Source: Diploptera punctata (Eukaryota > Arthropoda > Insecta > Blattodea > Blaberidae). Taken from it: a stretch of DNA of 64,000 bases. This document shows, piece after piece, positions 44,372 through 55,480 of the stretch; position 1 is the first letter of the stretch, and each line of letters starts with the position of its first letter. Under the pieces are notes generated by a model. It did no database searches. It was not told the origin of the DNA and saw only the letters and a program-made list of their open reading frames with translations. The position numbers were made by a program, and so were the translations under genes. The stretch is taken from NCBI GenBank assembly GCA_030220185.1, contig JASPKZ010007285.1, positions 546,001 through 610,000 on the forward strand. The letters run 5' to 3'.

Positions 44372-44850
44372 CAATACAATGTTTCTCCTTCAACCCAAAG
44401 TGATTTGTCGCCAGAGGTTCCTGTATAAAGCATCATCTTTCCTTAAATCTCTAGATTCCATACTTCTCCTCATTCCATCTATCCAACGCTCTCTAGGTCT
44501 GCCTCTTTCACTTCTTTCATTCTTATGAGGTGTCCATACCATTTCAAAAGTGTTTTTTTCTATTTCTTCTAATAATTTTTTTTTCAACCTGCATAATTCC
44601 CCTTATTTTGCTGTTTATGACGTTATCCCTTCTTGCAATTCTTGTCGATCGACTCCAAAAAATCAACTTCTACTGCTAACAGCTTGTTGGCTATTTTCTA
44701 CTTACTGTCCAAGTTTCGGACCCATATAATAAAATGCTTTCATGAAACCGGAACGAGCCAACAAGCTTAATCCCTGAATGATGATAACAGAATGCTTTGT
44801 AGCAGAAATTCAAATATCTGTTTAGGTTTTTAGCATTGTATAATAATTTA
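44372..44850 (-). mobile_element. LINE-F fragment with 50-bp insertion
   Basis: Minus strand: LYNAKNLNRYLNFCYKAF, [insert 44741-44790], LLYGSETWTVSRK, ANKLLAVEVDFL, then the C-terminus to LWRQITLG. Same family as 30501-31080. Confidence 0.7.
44741..44790 (+). mobile_element. 50-bp LINE tail with 8-bp TSD
   Basis: AATGCTTT at 44733-44740 and 44791-44798 flanks CATGAAACCGGAACGAGCCA, ACAAGCTTAATCCCTGAATG and ATGATAACAG. The insert resembles the 3' tail of LINE-D (GATCGGAACAGGCAAAGACC at 16313). A very short but cleanly bounded retrotransposition. Confidence 0.7.
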
Positions 44851-44883
44851 GGCGTAATAATAATAATAATAATAATAATAATA

Positions 44884-45019
44884 TCATCATCATCATAGTA
44901 CATTCACGAATTTAGGCCATTTGTTGACCTGTTTCGGCCTCAAGAGAAACACCATCCAGAAGTCTTTTGAGTGGACGTCCTGGTCTTCTTCTTCCTGCGG
45001 GTTGATATCTTAACATTAG

Positions 45020-45020
<1 letters not shown>
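44884..45020 (-). mobile_element. LINE-J 3' end
   Basis: Minus strand: LRYQPAGRRRPGRPLKRLLD, GVSLEAETGQQMA then a stop; near-identical to the end of 59887-60345. (TAA)n lies on both sides. Confidence 0.75.
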
Positions 45021-45021
<1 letters not shown>

Positions 45022-45092
<71 letters not shown>

Positions 45093-45104
45093 GTAATAAT
45101 AATG
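45022..45104 (+). repeat. (TAA)n microsatellite
   Basis: About 25 triplets, one TAG. Confidence 0.95.
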
Positions 45105-45405
45105 GTCCACCGCTGTGGTCTCGAGGTAGCATGCTGCCTTGTCACGCAACGGACCCGGGACAGTTTTTCAGGGTAAGGTTTTTATCGAGGTTCTTCCTCA
45201 CCTGTAAGGCAAATGTCATGAAAACGTTAGGCCCAAACGGTCCCCGAAATCATATGGCCATCGCAATCATCATCATTCATATTCATCTTAGATTAAGCTT
45301 AGGATTAAGGACTCTCCTGGCGCACCACTATCATCATCATCATCACCCATTATATCATCGGGGTAACGTAACCCCACCTTCCAGGCGCCCGAACCTCAGA
45401 AGTGG
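45105..45405 (+). mobile_element. SINE-A head with alternative 3' module
   Basis: 45105-45262 is the SINE-A head and half body, with a deletion over box B. From about 45280 it has a different end: TTAGATTAAGCTTAGGATTA, CTCCTGGCGCACC, (ATC)n, then TAACCCCACCTTCCAGGCGC. The same switch and 3' module occur at 51559-51905. Confidence 0.6.
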
Positions 45406-45407
45406 GT

Positions 45408-45700
45408 TACAAGTACGCCTTGCCAGGAGAGAACACCAGGAATGTCGAAACACAACCTGGGGCATTTCAAAAAGGAAATTAGAAAACAATATTTCTTGTC
45501 ACAAGTCAAGATGGATGCAACTTGTTAATCGAATATAGGATCACAGGATACCCAAAAGCATATGTTGAGATACCAACTTGCAGGAAGAAGCAGACTAGGA
45601 CGTCCATTCAAAAGTCTTTTGGATGCTGTTCCTATTGAGACCGAAACAGGTCAACAAATGACCTAAGTTCGTGAATGGACTTATTAGATGACGATGCATA
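45408..45700 (+). mobile_element. LINE-J 3' coding fragment
   Basis: Broken coding: CHKSRWMQLVNRI, stop, RITGYPKAYVEIPTCRKK, RLGRPFKSLLDAVPIETETG and then QQMT, with a tail toward GATGACGATG. Confidence 0.65.
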
Positions 45701-45783
45701 ACTTATCTTAAAGTCTCAAGTTCAGATGCTTATGTTAAGGTTTCCAGGGCAAACTACCAGACAGAGCAAAATGGTAATCGATA

Positions 45784-48700
45784 GGGAGCGGATTTTTATG
45801 TAATAAAAGTTCAGATTGCAACGTAGTATAATGAGAAGTTAGATTTATGACTGTCTTTTATCTTGTTTCACAAACAAACAGTTGAATAGTATAATGAGAA
45901 GTAAGACTTTTGACTGTCTTTTATCTTGTTTCACACATAAACAGTTGAATAGTACAATGAGAAGTAAGACTTTTGACTGTCTTTTATCTTGTTTCACACA
46001 TAAACAGTTGAATAGTATAATGAGAAGTAAGACTTTTGACTGTCTTTTATCTTGTTTCACACATAAACAGTTGAATAGTACAATGAGAAGTAAGACCTTT
46101 GACTGTCTTTTATCTTGTTTCACACATAAACAGTTGAATAGTATAATGAGAAGTAAGACTTTTGACTGTCTTTTATCTTGTTTCACACATAAACAGTTGA
46201 ATAGTACAATGAGAAGTAAGACTTTTGACTGTCTTTTATCTTGTTTCACACATAAACAGTTGAATAGTACAATGAGAAGTAAGACTTTTGACTGTCTTTT
46301 ATCTTGTTTCACACATAAACAGTTGAATAGTACAATGAGAAGTAAGACTTTTGACTGTCTTTTATCTTGTTTCACACATAAACAGTTGAATAGTACAATG
46401 AGAAGTAAGACTTTTGACTGTCTTTTTATCTTGTTTCACACATAAACAGTTGAATAGTACAATGAGAAGTAAGACTTTTGACTGTCTTTTATCTTGTTTC
46501 ACACATAAACAGTTGAATAGTACAATGAGAAGTAAGACTTTTGACTGTCTTTTATCTTGTTTCACACACAAACAGTTGAATAGTATAATGAGAAGTAAGA
46601 CTTTAGACTGTCTTTTATCTTGTTTCACAAACAAACAGTTGAATAGTACAATGAGAAGTAAGACTTTTGACTGTCTTTTATCTTGTTTCACAAACAAACA
46701 GTTGAATAGTACAATGAGAAGTAAGACTTTTGACTGTCTTTTATCTTGTTTCACAAACAAACAGTTGAATAGTACAATGAGAAGTAAGACTTTTGACTGT
46801 CTTTTATCTTGTTTCACAAACAAACAGTTGAATAGTACAATGAGAAGTAAGACTTTAGACTGTCTTTTATCTTGTTTCACAAACAAACAGTTGAATAGTA
46901 CAATGAGAAGTAAGACTTTTGACTGTCTTTTATCTTGTTTCACAAACAAACAGTTGAATAGTACAATGAAAAGTAAGACTTTTGACTGTCTTTATCTTGT
47001 TTCAACAAACAGTTGAATTAGTATAATGAGAAGTAAGAGACTTTTGACTGTCTTTTATCTTGTTTCACAAACAAACAGTTGAATAGTATAATGAGAAGTA
47101 AGACTTTTGACTGTCTTTTATCTGTTTCACAAACAAACAGTTGAATAGTATAATGAGAAGTAAGACTTTTGACTGTCTTTTATCTGTTTCACACACAAAC
47201 AGTTGAATAGTATAATGAGAAGTAAGACTTTTGACTGTCTTTTATCTTGTTTCACAAACAAACAGTTGAATAGTATAATGAGAAGTAAGACTTTTGACTG
47301 TCTTTTATCTTGTTTCACAAACAAACAGTTGAATAGTATAATGAGAAGTAAGATTTTGACTGTCTTTTATCTTGTTTCACAAACAAACAGTTGAATAGTA
47401 TAATGAGAAGTAAGACTTTTGACTGTCTTTTATCTTGTTTCACAAACAAACAGTTGAATAGTATAATGAGAAGTAAGACTTTTGACTGTCTTTTATCTTG
47501 TTTCACAAACAAACAGTTGAATAGTATAATGAGAAGTAAGACTTTTGACTGTCTTTTATCTTGTTTCACAAACAAACAGTTGAATAGTATAATGAGAAGT
47601 AAGACTTGACTGTCTTTTATCTTGTTTCACACACAAACAGTTGAATAGTATAATGAGAAGTAAGACTTTGGACTGTCTTTTATCTTGTTTCACAAACAAA
47701 CAGTTGAATAGTATAATGAGAAGTAAGACTTTTGACTGTCTTTTATCTTGTTTCACAAACAAACAGTTGAATAGTATAATGAGAAGTAAGACTTTTGACT
47801 GTCTTTTATCTTGTTTCACACATAAACAGTTGAATAGTACAATGAGAAGTAAGACTTTTGACTGTCTTTTATCTTGTTTCACACATAAACAGTTGAATAG
47901 TACAATGAGAAGTAAGACTTTTGACTGTCTTTTATCTTGTTTCACACATAAACAGTTGAATAGTACAATGAGAAGTAAGACTTTTGACTGTCTTTATCTT
48001 GTTTCACAAACAAAACAGTTGAATAGTACAATGAGAAGTAAGACTTTAGACTGTCTTTTATCTTGTTTCACAAACAAACAGTTGAATAGTACAATGAGAA
48101 GTAAGACTTTTGACTGTCTTTTATCTTGTTTCACAAACAAACAGTTGAATAGTACAATGAAAAGTAAGACTTTTGACTGTCTTTTATCTTGTTTCACACA
48201 CAAACAGTTGAATAGTATAATGAGAAGTAAGACTTTTGACTGTCTTTTATCTTGTTTCACAAACAAACAGTTGAATAGTATAATGAGAAGTAAGACTTTT
48301 GACTGTCTTTTATCTTGTTTCACAAACAAACAGTTGAATAGTATAATGAGAAGTAAGACTTTTGACTGTCTTTTATCTTGTTTCACACACAAACAGTTGA
48401 ATAGTATAATGAGAAGTAAGACTTTTGACTGTCTTTTATCTTGTTTCACAAACAAACAGTTGAATAGTATAATGAGAAGTAAGACTTTTGACTGTCTTTT
48501 ATCTTGTTTCACAAACAAACATTTGAATAGTATAATGAGAAGTAAGACTTTTGACTGTCTTTTATCTTGTTTCACAAACAAACAGTTGAATAGTATAATG
48601 AGAAGTAAGACTTTTGACTGTCTTTTATCTTGTTTCACAAACAAACAGTTGAATAGTATAATGAGAAGTAAGACTTTTGACTGTCTTTTATCTTGTTTCA

Positions 48701-50030
48701 CACACAAACAGTTGAATAGTATAATGAGAAGTAAGACTTTTGACTGTCTTTTATCTTGTTTCACAAACAAACAGTTGAATAGTATAATGAGAAGTAAGAC
48801 TTATGACTTTCTTTTGTTTTCGTTTCACACACAAACAGTTGAATAGTATAATGAGAAGTAAGACTTTTGACTGTCTTTTATCTTGTTTCACAAACAAACA
48901 GTTGAATAGTATAATGAGAAGTAAGACTTTTGACTGTCTTTTATCTTGTTTCACACACAAACAGTTGAATAGTATAATGAGAAGTAAGACTTTTGACTGT
49001 CTTTTATCTTGTTTCACAAACAACAGTTGAATAGTATAATGAGAAGTAAGACTTTTGACTGTCTTTTATCTTGTTTCACACACAAACAGTTGAATAGTAT
49101 AATGAGAAGTAAGACTTTTGACTGTCTTTTATCTTGTTTCACAAACAAACAGTTGAATAGTATAATGAGAAGTAAGACTTTGACTGTCTTTTATCTTGTT
49201 TCACAAACAAACAGTTGAATAGTATAATGAGAAGTAAGACTTTTGACTGTCTTTTATCTTGTTTCACAAACAACAGTTGAATAGTATAATGAGAAGTAAG
49301 ACTTTTGACTGTCTTTTATCTTGTTTCACAAACAAACAGTTGAATAGTATAATGAGAAGTAAGACTTTTGACTGTCTTTTATCTTGTTTCACACACAACA
49401 GTTGAATAGTATAATGAGAAGTAAGACTTTTGACTGTCTTTTATCTTGTTTCACACACAAACAGTTGAATAGTATAATGAGAAGTAAGACTTTTGACTGT
49501 CTTTTATCTTGTTTCACAAACAAACAGTTGAATAGTATAATGAGAAGTAAGACTTTTGACTGTCTTTTATCTTGTTTCACACACAAACAGTTGAATAGTA
49601 TAATGAGAAGTAAGACTTTTGACTGTCTTTTATCTTGTTTCACACACAAACAGTTGAATAGTATAATGAGAAGTAAGACTTTTGACTGTCTTTTATCTTG
49701 TTTCACAAACAAACAGTTGAATAGTATAATGAGAAGTAAGACTTTTGACTGTCTTTTATCTTGTTTCACAAACAAACAGTTGAATAGTATAATGAGAAGT
49801 AAGACTTTTGACTGTCTTTTATCTTGTTTCACACACAAACAGTTGAATAGTATAATGAGAAGTAAGACTTTTGACTGTCTTTTATCTTGTTTCACAAACA
49901 AACAGTTGAATAGTATAATGAGAAGTAAGACTTATGACTTTCTTTTGTTTTCGTTTCACACACAAACAGTTGAATAATATATACTATGTGCATTGCAATC
50001 TTATATTTTATTACATAAAAATCCGCTCCC
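45784..50030. mobile_element. E2: TIR DNA element filled with satellite
   Basis: The outer 25 bp at each end are perfect inverted copies (GGGAGCGGATTTTTATGTAA then TAAAA). AGATTGCAA is also shared further in. TA flanks the element at 45782-45783 and 50031-50032. The interior is the 63-bp satellite. Termini and unit are homologous to E1, and E2 lies in the opposite orientation. The host LINE-K frame resumes right after the TA, which gives the insertion boundary independently. No transposase frame. Confidence 0.85.
45836..49975 (-). repeat. 63-bp satellite array, about 65 copies
   Basis: On the minus strand the unit begins AACTGTTTATGTGTGAAACA, then AGATAAAAGACAGTC, and ends TTGTACTATTC. It differs from the E1 unit by a few substitutions and one base. 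Variants in ACACATAAAC/ACAAACAAAC/ACACACAAAC and GTACAATG/GTATAATG are clustered. 63 is a multiple of three, so very long frames (up to 401 codons) arise on both strands without being genes. Confidence 0.95.
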
Positions 50031-50095
50031 TAGTATTCAATAGTGAAAGAATAGAACAGATAGCACACTTTAACTATCTTGGTTCAGATATAGCA

Positions 50096-50448
50096 GTCCC
50101 GCGCCGTAGCCGAGGTGTTAAGGTAGGAAGCCTTGGCGCAGAGCTACGGGACTTGCGCTGGTTCGAGTCTCCATGGGGGAACACATTTTCTCATGGTATT
50201 TCGGCCAGTATGGGACCGGTGCCCACCCAGCATCGTGAGGCAATTGGGTAGCTACAATAAGTAGCGGCTCCAGGTTGAGGAACAAGCTATAACGGCTGGG
50301 GGACTCGACATGCTAACCACATGACATCCCTACACTGGCTGTTGATCATCTACCTCTGTGATTGACACATGTGGATGTGAAGGGCCAGCAGCCGGCTGGT
50401 AAAAGGGCAACCGCTGAAAAGTGGAAAGACCCTCAATCGGATCGGTTT
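50096..50448 (+). mobile_element. SINE-C, complete, 10-bp TSD
   Basis: AGATATAGCA at 50086-50095 and 50449-50458 bounds it. Head CGCGCCGTAGCCGAGGTGTT with box B GGTTCGAGTCTCC; body GCCAGTATGGGACCGGTGCC, GGGGGACTCGACATGCTAAC; end CCAGCAGCCGGCTGGTAAAA. The head resembles a long-variable-arm (Leu/Ser type) tRNA. Confidence 0.9.
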
Positions 50449-50939
50449 AGATATAGCACATACCTATGATTGGGATATGCATAGTAAATTAAACCGATAT
50501 CAAATGATGTGTGGCACCATAAGAAGAACCCTCCGAAAGACTCTAAGAGACACTCAGGTTTTATAAAATTACGGCTGTTCCTGTTCTTTTGTATGGATCT
50601 GAATCTTGGGTACTTACAATTAAAAAAATCACAGACATCGAAGGAAAAATGACGTTTTTAAGATCCATAAAAGGATGTACACGCATGGATAGATTACATA
50701 ATGAATCAATAAAAAATGAACTGGAGATATTTTCAATACTCGATAAACTAGAAGAGCACAAATACCGATGGAAGGAACATTTGGACAGAATTGACAATAC
50801 AAGATTACTCAAAACGCTCAACACCTATAAACCCCGTGGAAAAAGATCATTGGGTAGGCCGAGGAAACGATGGGGTTCAGAACGGAACAGTTCGCATTGA
50901 CTTAATCCTGGAAAGGAAGAAGAAGAAGAAGAAGATCAA

Positions 50940-51558
50940 TATCTTAATTTCAATCTTCGGCCCCCTACCCGATCTCAAAATATGTTTGTGGCCCCCCAGG
51001 TTCATTGGACAGCTCGGCTCCAAACGATTTTTTGCACAATGGTGCGTTCTGTTGTACTTGCAGAAATGACGACCATAATTGAAAGTTCAATTTCCTATAT
51101 TTTGGGGTTGCCAACCTATAAATAACTATACTGCAATATTATAAATTACCTACCTAGTGCGGGAAGTATAACCATTGCCCCTTATGTATACCACGTACAA
51201 TGTATATACGAAAATATATCCGAAAGGTAGTTTAATGTACATTATACGAAACAAATCGCTGTATTTTAAATGAACTGAACTTTATTTGAAACAATATAAA
51301 ACAATAAATTCATACTTGCCGCCATTTTAAACCCTAATTGGTGTAACGGCCTGCTGTAGTCTCAACTAAATTATTTTCGGCATTTACCGTATAAACATTG
51401 GCCAGACTGTTAACGTTATTCATTTGTTTATAATAAACGTTTATATTTCCAACAAATATATAATTTGACTACATTCACTAGCAAGAAGAATAGTAGAAAG
51501 AGGAAAATGAGCTCAAATTCCTTTTTCTTCTTGGCTTCCGGCGGCAATAGCAGCCCCC
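50940..51558. other. Stretch without recognisable gene
   Basis: No family recognised. AT-rich after 51060. Confidence 0.4.
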
Positions 51559-51905
51559 ACTCACCGCTGTGGCCTTGAGGTAGCTTGGTGCCGTGCCACG
51601 CAGCGGGCCCGGGTTCGAATCACGGTCGAGACAAGTTTCCTGGGTGAGGTTTTTTCGGGTCTTTTTACTCACCTGTAAGATAAATGTCACCAAAGTTTAA
51701 GGCCCAAATGGTCCCCGAACACCATGTGCCATCAATATCAATAAATATGAAAATCATATTAAATTTTAAGTTTTATGTTATATTTAATTAAATATCATAT
51801 TCGCCTAATTAGTTTAAGTCATTTCCTGGCGCAACATTATCATCATCATCATCAGCTCTCATATCAATGGGGGAGCGTAACCCCGCCTTCCAGGCGCCCC
51901 AATTT
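51559..51905 (+). mobile_element. SINE-A head with alternative 3' module
   Basis: Head CACCGCTGTGGCCTTGAGG, box B GGGTTCGAATC, half body to about 51735, then TTTAAGTCATTTCCTGGCGC, (ATC)n and TAACCCCGCCTTCCAGGCGC. Same composite as 45105-45405. Confidence 0.6.
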
Positions 51906-51908
51906 CAG

Positions 51909-51993
51909 TTAATGATAGGGATATATGGAGAGCTTATATCCGCGCGGCCATGAACTTACGGGTTCGATAGTGCCAGTGAGTTAGTTAGTTATA
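51909..51993 (+). mobile_element. RTE-1 3'-terminal 85 bp
   Basis: AGAGCTTATATCCGCGCGGC, GGTTCGATAGTGCCAGTGAG, (TTAG)n. Confidence 0.75.
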
Positions 51994-52019
51994 GCAGAGA
52001 GAAAGTGCCCAATTATTAT

Positions 52020-52160
52020 TAATAAATGGAGGTGGGAGAATAACATTAAGCATGATTTGAAATCAGCTAATTGTACGGGGAATATTTTGAAAATATTTGT
52101 CCATGAGAGTGGTGCTATGTTTGCTAGGCCATGCACCTCTGGTTACAAAGTGCCTGTCTG
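52020..52160 (+). mobile_element. Diverged RTE-1 fragment
   Basis: GGTGGGAGAATAACATTAAG, GATTTGAAATCAGCTAATTG and later weak matches; about 140 bp. Confidence 0.5.
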
Positions 52161-52494
52161 TTAGTTAACAGGAAAATATTTGAAACGATGATTGAAATCC
52201 GGTTGTCGGAATGAAGGAAGCAAACATCCCACTGTAGAATGTTACCAACATACAAAGAGTAAAAAACAATATGATTTAATTAATTAGAAAAAACTTTTAT
52301 TTGCCTACGGTGAGTTTTTAACAGTACTGTACTAAAATTTTAGATTTTTTGTGTAAACATTGAAGTTTCTAGAAAACCACTGAATTAATTTCAGTTTTCC
52401 TAATAAAAACATTTATGTTAAAATGTATTTCTAAACTCAAATAAAAAAATAGTAAAATGCGGAAGTATCTTAAAAACCAAATCAAGAACAAACA
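52161..52494. other. Stretch without recognisable gene
   Basis: AT-rich, nothing recognised. Confidence 0.35.
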
Positions 52495-52680
52495 ATCCGT
52501 GGTGCTATAGGCCAAGAAGGCCCTTGACCTACTAGCCGGCTGCTGGCTTCACATCCACATGTGTTAATTACAAATATGTACAAATATTCTGCCAGTGTAG
52601 AGATGACATGTCAGGTCCCCCAGTCATTATAGCTACCGCCCACGGATGGGTTAGAAACCTAATCCAGAGACATCGGAGAA
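52495..52680 (-). mobile_element. Diverged SINE-C 3' part
   Basis: Minus strand contains GACTGGGGGACCTGACATGT, CTCTACACTGGC, CACATGTGGATGTGAAG and CCAGCAGCCGGCTAG, collinear with 50290-50400. Confidence 0.6.
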
Positions 52681-52889
52681 CTCTTCTCTCCCCAGAGACA
52701 TGTCCTTATTCGTGTCAGTAGAAGTACTTCCGCAGCAGCGTTGCCAGTAATACCGGGTGTCCTACCAATTGATATATATATCTGGAAAAAAGGATACACC
52801 TATACTGCCTGAGTCGCAATAAACCTGTAGTCATTGACGACCTTATCCTTACACCAGACATGTACGAAGAGCCCGAGGGGCGAGAAGCC

Positions 52890-53325
52890 ACAAAAAAAAA
52901 ATGCTTGAAGACCATCTCGAAGAAAAATGGCAACAGCGTTGGCACAACGAAATACATGGCAGAACAACATACGAATTCCTGCCAAACGTGAAAACTCGCA
53001 TGAAAATGTCATGGATAAGGCCGTCACTCAATTGCTCTCAGGACATGGACATTTTAGAGGCGAAATGCACGAGAGAGGCTTGTCGACTCCCCTCTATGCA
53101 ACTGTCAGACGATGTGCGCCACATGATATACCGCTGTGCCAAGCACGCGGCTATCAGAAGACAACTAGAAATAGCCGTGCACCTCAGCACCGAGGCCTGG
53201 CCTCCTCCTTTGCGGTTCTGGATGCAGAAAGATAACTACAAGTTGATCGTGGAATATACCCAAAAAGCTCTAAGCACACGAGCTGAAGAAGAGAAGAGAA
53301 GACGAGGAAATCAACGGTAGAATAA
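52890..53325 (+). pseudogene. R1-clade-like LINE C-terminus
   Basis: In one frame LEEKWQQRWHNEIHGRTTYE; in the next VTQLLSGHGHFRGEMHERGL; then back to DDVRHMIYRCAKHAAIRRQL, WPPPLRFWMQKDNYKLIVEY and a stop at 53320. WQ..W...GR.T and LSGHG.F...L followed by a C..H..C segment are usual for the C-terminus of R1-type LINEs. Two frameshifts; the usual zinc-knuckle cysteines are partly lost. A (TTA)n tail starts at 53428. Confidence 0.65.
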
Positions 53326-53425
53326 GTAGAATTAGAACTTAGAATATATCAATGTGTATACTTGATAAATTGTAATATCAAGTTTAGGTTAAGTAGATAT
53401 ACGAAGAATACTTCCATCTGATGTA

Positions 53426-53427
<2 letters not shown>

Positions 53428-53494
<67 letters not shown>
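53428..53494 (+). repeat. (TTA)n microsatellite
   Basis: Pure triplets in the tail position of the R1-like fragment. Confidence 0.95.
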
Positions 53495-53512
53495 ATTGTA
53501 TAAGAAACAAAA

Positions 53513-53806
53513 TGCACGCCGTAGCATAGTGGTTAAGGCACTGAGTACAAGCCAGAAGGTCGAGGGTTCAAGTCCCGTTGGGGTGAGGATTTCTAAACTG
53601 ACCCAAACTCTCTAGCGGCACTATGACCCTCGGGTCGACTCAGCCTCTAACGGAAATGAGTACCAGACGCTTGTTCTGGGGGTAAAGGCGGCCGTCACGC
53701 AGGGCTGACAACCCGGCTGACATAAAGTGCCGATTGTCGAAGAAAAAGTAGGAGCCTTAACCTCCTACTACCCCAAGGGCCTCCGGGCCTGTTGTGGCAT
53801 CACTTT
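53513..53806 (+). mobile_element. SINE-B copy
   Basis: CACGCCGTAGCATAGTGGTT, box B GGGTTCAAGTCCCG, full body; the 3' end lacks the ACTTTACTTTAC extension. Confidence 0.85.
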
Positions 53807-54500
53807 TAAAGAAACAAAATTAGATTAAGAAACCATAATGCAATATAACTGTAAACACCTTAGATTAAGTTTCAACTAGCCGCACTCTGTAAAAGTACAA
53901 TCAATTAAATAAAGAAATCACGCTAGATAATAAATAGGGACAAGAGCAGACCTGGGGATGTGGGCATTAAGGCCGAGGAAACCCAGGAGGATGGTGGTGG
54001 GGCTTTTAAATAAAAAAATTAAATTTAAAAAGTCATTGTAGCTAGTTATATCATCTTTGATCCGCTAATTATCGTATTGCACCAACTAGTTAACTTCGCA
54101 CGGGCGGAGGGGAAGGGATTTAGCGCTAGTGTCGCCGACCTACTGAATCTGTGGAAGGGATGTAGGGGAAGACTGTACATTCGATCACGTACTGAAATTT
54201 TTCAACTTGAAATGTGGGCGGAGAATCTATAAACACGTGTGAAAGATCTTAACATGGTTGTCAAATTAGTCATTTAAGCACTGAACGCTCAAGCGGTCGG
54301 ATCATTTGAAATCACAGAATTTGTCGTCTCTCTGTTACCAGCCTCACAATAAATCACAAGTGGCAACATGTACTGAGAAGGGCAAGGAAGAGACAGCTCA
54401 TTCCTAGACGTAACTCCAAAAGTAACAGAGTTGTCAATCTGCCACTAGAAAATTGTTGAATATAATGACTGAAAATATCGAAATGAAAATAAATGTTCTT
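53807..54500. other. Stretch without recognisable gene
   Basis: No known family found. GC content is a little higher near 53940-54000. Confidence 0.4.
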
Positions 54501-54829
54501 GTCCCGCGCCATAACCGAGCGGTTAAGGTAGGAAGCCTTGGCGCAGAGCTACCGGACTTGCGCTGGTTCGAGTCTCCATGGGGGAAGACATTTTCTCATG
54601 GAATTTCGGCCAGTATGGGACCGGTGCCCACCCAGCATCGTGAGGCAATTGGGTAACTACAATAAGTAGCGGCTCCAGGTTGAGGAACCAGCTATAACGG
54701 CTGGGGGACTCGACATGCTAACCTAATGTCACCCCTACACTGGCTGTTGATCTTCTATCTCTGTGATTGACACATGTGGATGTGAAGGGTCCCGCGCCGT
54801 AGCCGAGCGGTTAAGGTAGGAAGGCCTCT
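54501..54829 (+). mobile_element. SINE-C copy plus a second SINE-C head
   Basis: 54501-54788 is SINE-C lacking its last 60 bp or so. At 54789 a new head begins (TCCCGCGCCGTAGCCGAGCG, GTTAAGGTAGG) but runs into an octamer repeat at about 54830. Confidence 0.8.
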
Positions 54830-55110
54830 GCGCGCTTTTGCGCTTTTGCGCTTTTGCGCTTTTGCGCTTTTGCGCTTTTGCGCTTTTACGCTTTTACGCT
54901 TTTACGCTTTTACGCTTTTACGCTTTTACGCTTTTACGCTTATACGCTTATACGCTTATACGCTTATACGCTTTTACGCTTTTAAGCTTATACGCTTTTT
55001 TGCTTTTACGCTTACGCTTTTCTGCTTTTCAGCTTTTCCCCTTCTCCTCTTTTCAGCTTTTCCCCTTCTCCTCTTTTCCACTTTTTCGCTTTTCCGCTTT
55101 CGTATTCGTT
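54830..55110 (+). repeat. 8-bp tandem repeat grown from a SINE head
   Basis: GCGCTTTT, then ACGCTTTT, then TACGCTTA units to about 55015, followed by TTTTCAGC/CCCTTCTCCT units. Variants are in blocks, as from recent expansion. Frames rich in LLRFYAF are artefacts. Confidence 0.9.
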
Positions 55111-55127
55111 ATTCTTAGTATTATTAT

Positions 55128-55131
55128 TGTT

Positions 55132-55177
<46 letters not shown>
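55128..55177 (+). repeat. (TTA)n microsatellite
   Basis: Pure triplets before LINE-C. Confidence 0.95.
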
Positions 55178-55179
<2 letters not shown>

Positions 55180-55480
55180 AAGCTGCTGAAATGAAATTCC
55201 TCAGACCAATAGCAGGATATCAAAGAACAGACAAAAAACATAACACAGAAATAAGACAATTAAAAGTAGAGAAATTAAACACAACAATAGTAGAGTACAG
55301 AACAAACTGGAAAGACCACTTGGCAAGGATAACTGAGAATAGAATACCAGAAGCAGCATACAGCTATTCACCACGAGGAAGAAGAAGTTTGGGAAGACCA
55401 AGGAAAAGATGGAAACAGCAGCAATTTGGAGCCGGAACAGGCTAGTAAATAAACCTAAACCGTGATGAAGAAGAGGAAGA
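55178..55480 (+). pseudogene. LINE-C polymerase C-terminus
   Basis: Frame 55191-55445: MKFLRPIAGYQRTDKKHNTE, EYRTNWKDHLARITENRIPE, YSPRGRRSLGRPRKRWKQQQ, FGAGTG and a stop. The best-preserved LINE-C end here. The ATG is internal to the old polymerase. The 3' end is AACCGTGATGAAGAAG and (GAA)n. Confidence 0.75.

Larger units (their letters stand above)
45715..50935 (+). mobile_element. LINE-K, split by E2 and by SINE-C
   Basis: Coding pieces join across two insertions. 45737-45783 gives FQGKLPDRAKW; 50033-50095 gives VFNSERIEQIAHFNYLGSDI; 50459-50925 gives HTYDWDMHSKLNRYQMMCGT, LLYGSESWVLTIKKITDI, RLHNESIKNELEIFSILDKL and RGKRSLGRPRKRW. The 3' end is (GAA)n near 50925. Frameshifts near 50560 and 50590 kill it. 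Confidence 0.75.

Noticed and set aside
45845..46949. Minus-strand repeat-protein frames (KQDKRQSKVLLLIVLFNC units)
   Set aside because: Same artefact of a repeat length divisible by three; hydrophobic stretches come from the AT-rich unit. No start context or non-repeat coding.
47641..48846. 401-codon open frame in the 63-bp array
   Set aside because: The unit is 21 codons long with no stop in this frame, so long frames arise automatically. Matching long frames exist on the other strand (47994-48770), and frames end at single-base indels.
54838..55194. Frames rich in LLRFYAF
   Set aside because: Products of the 8-bp repeat in successive frames.
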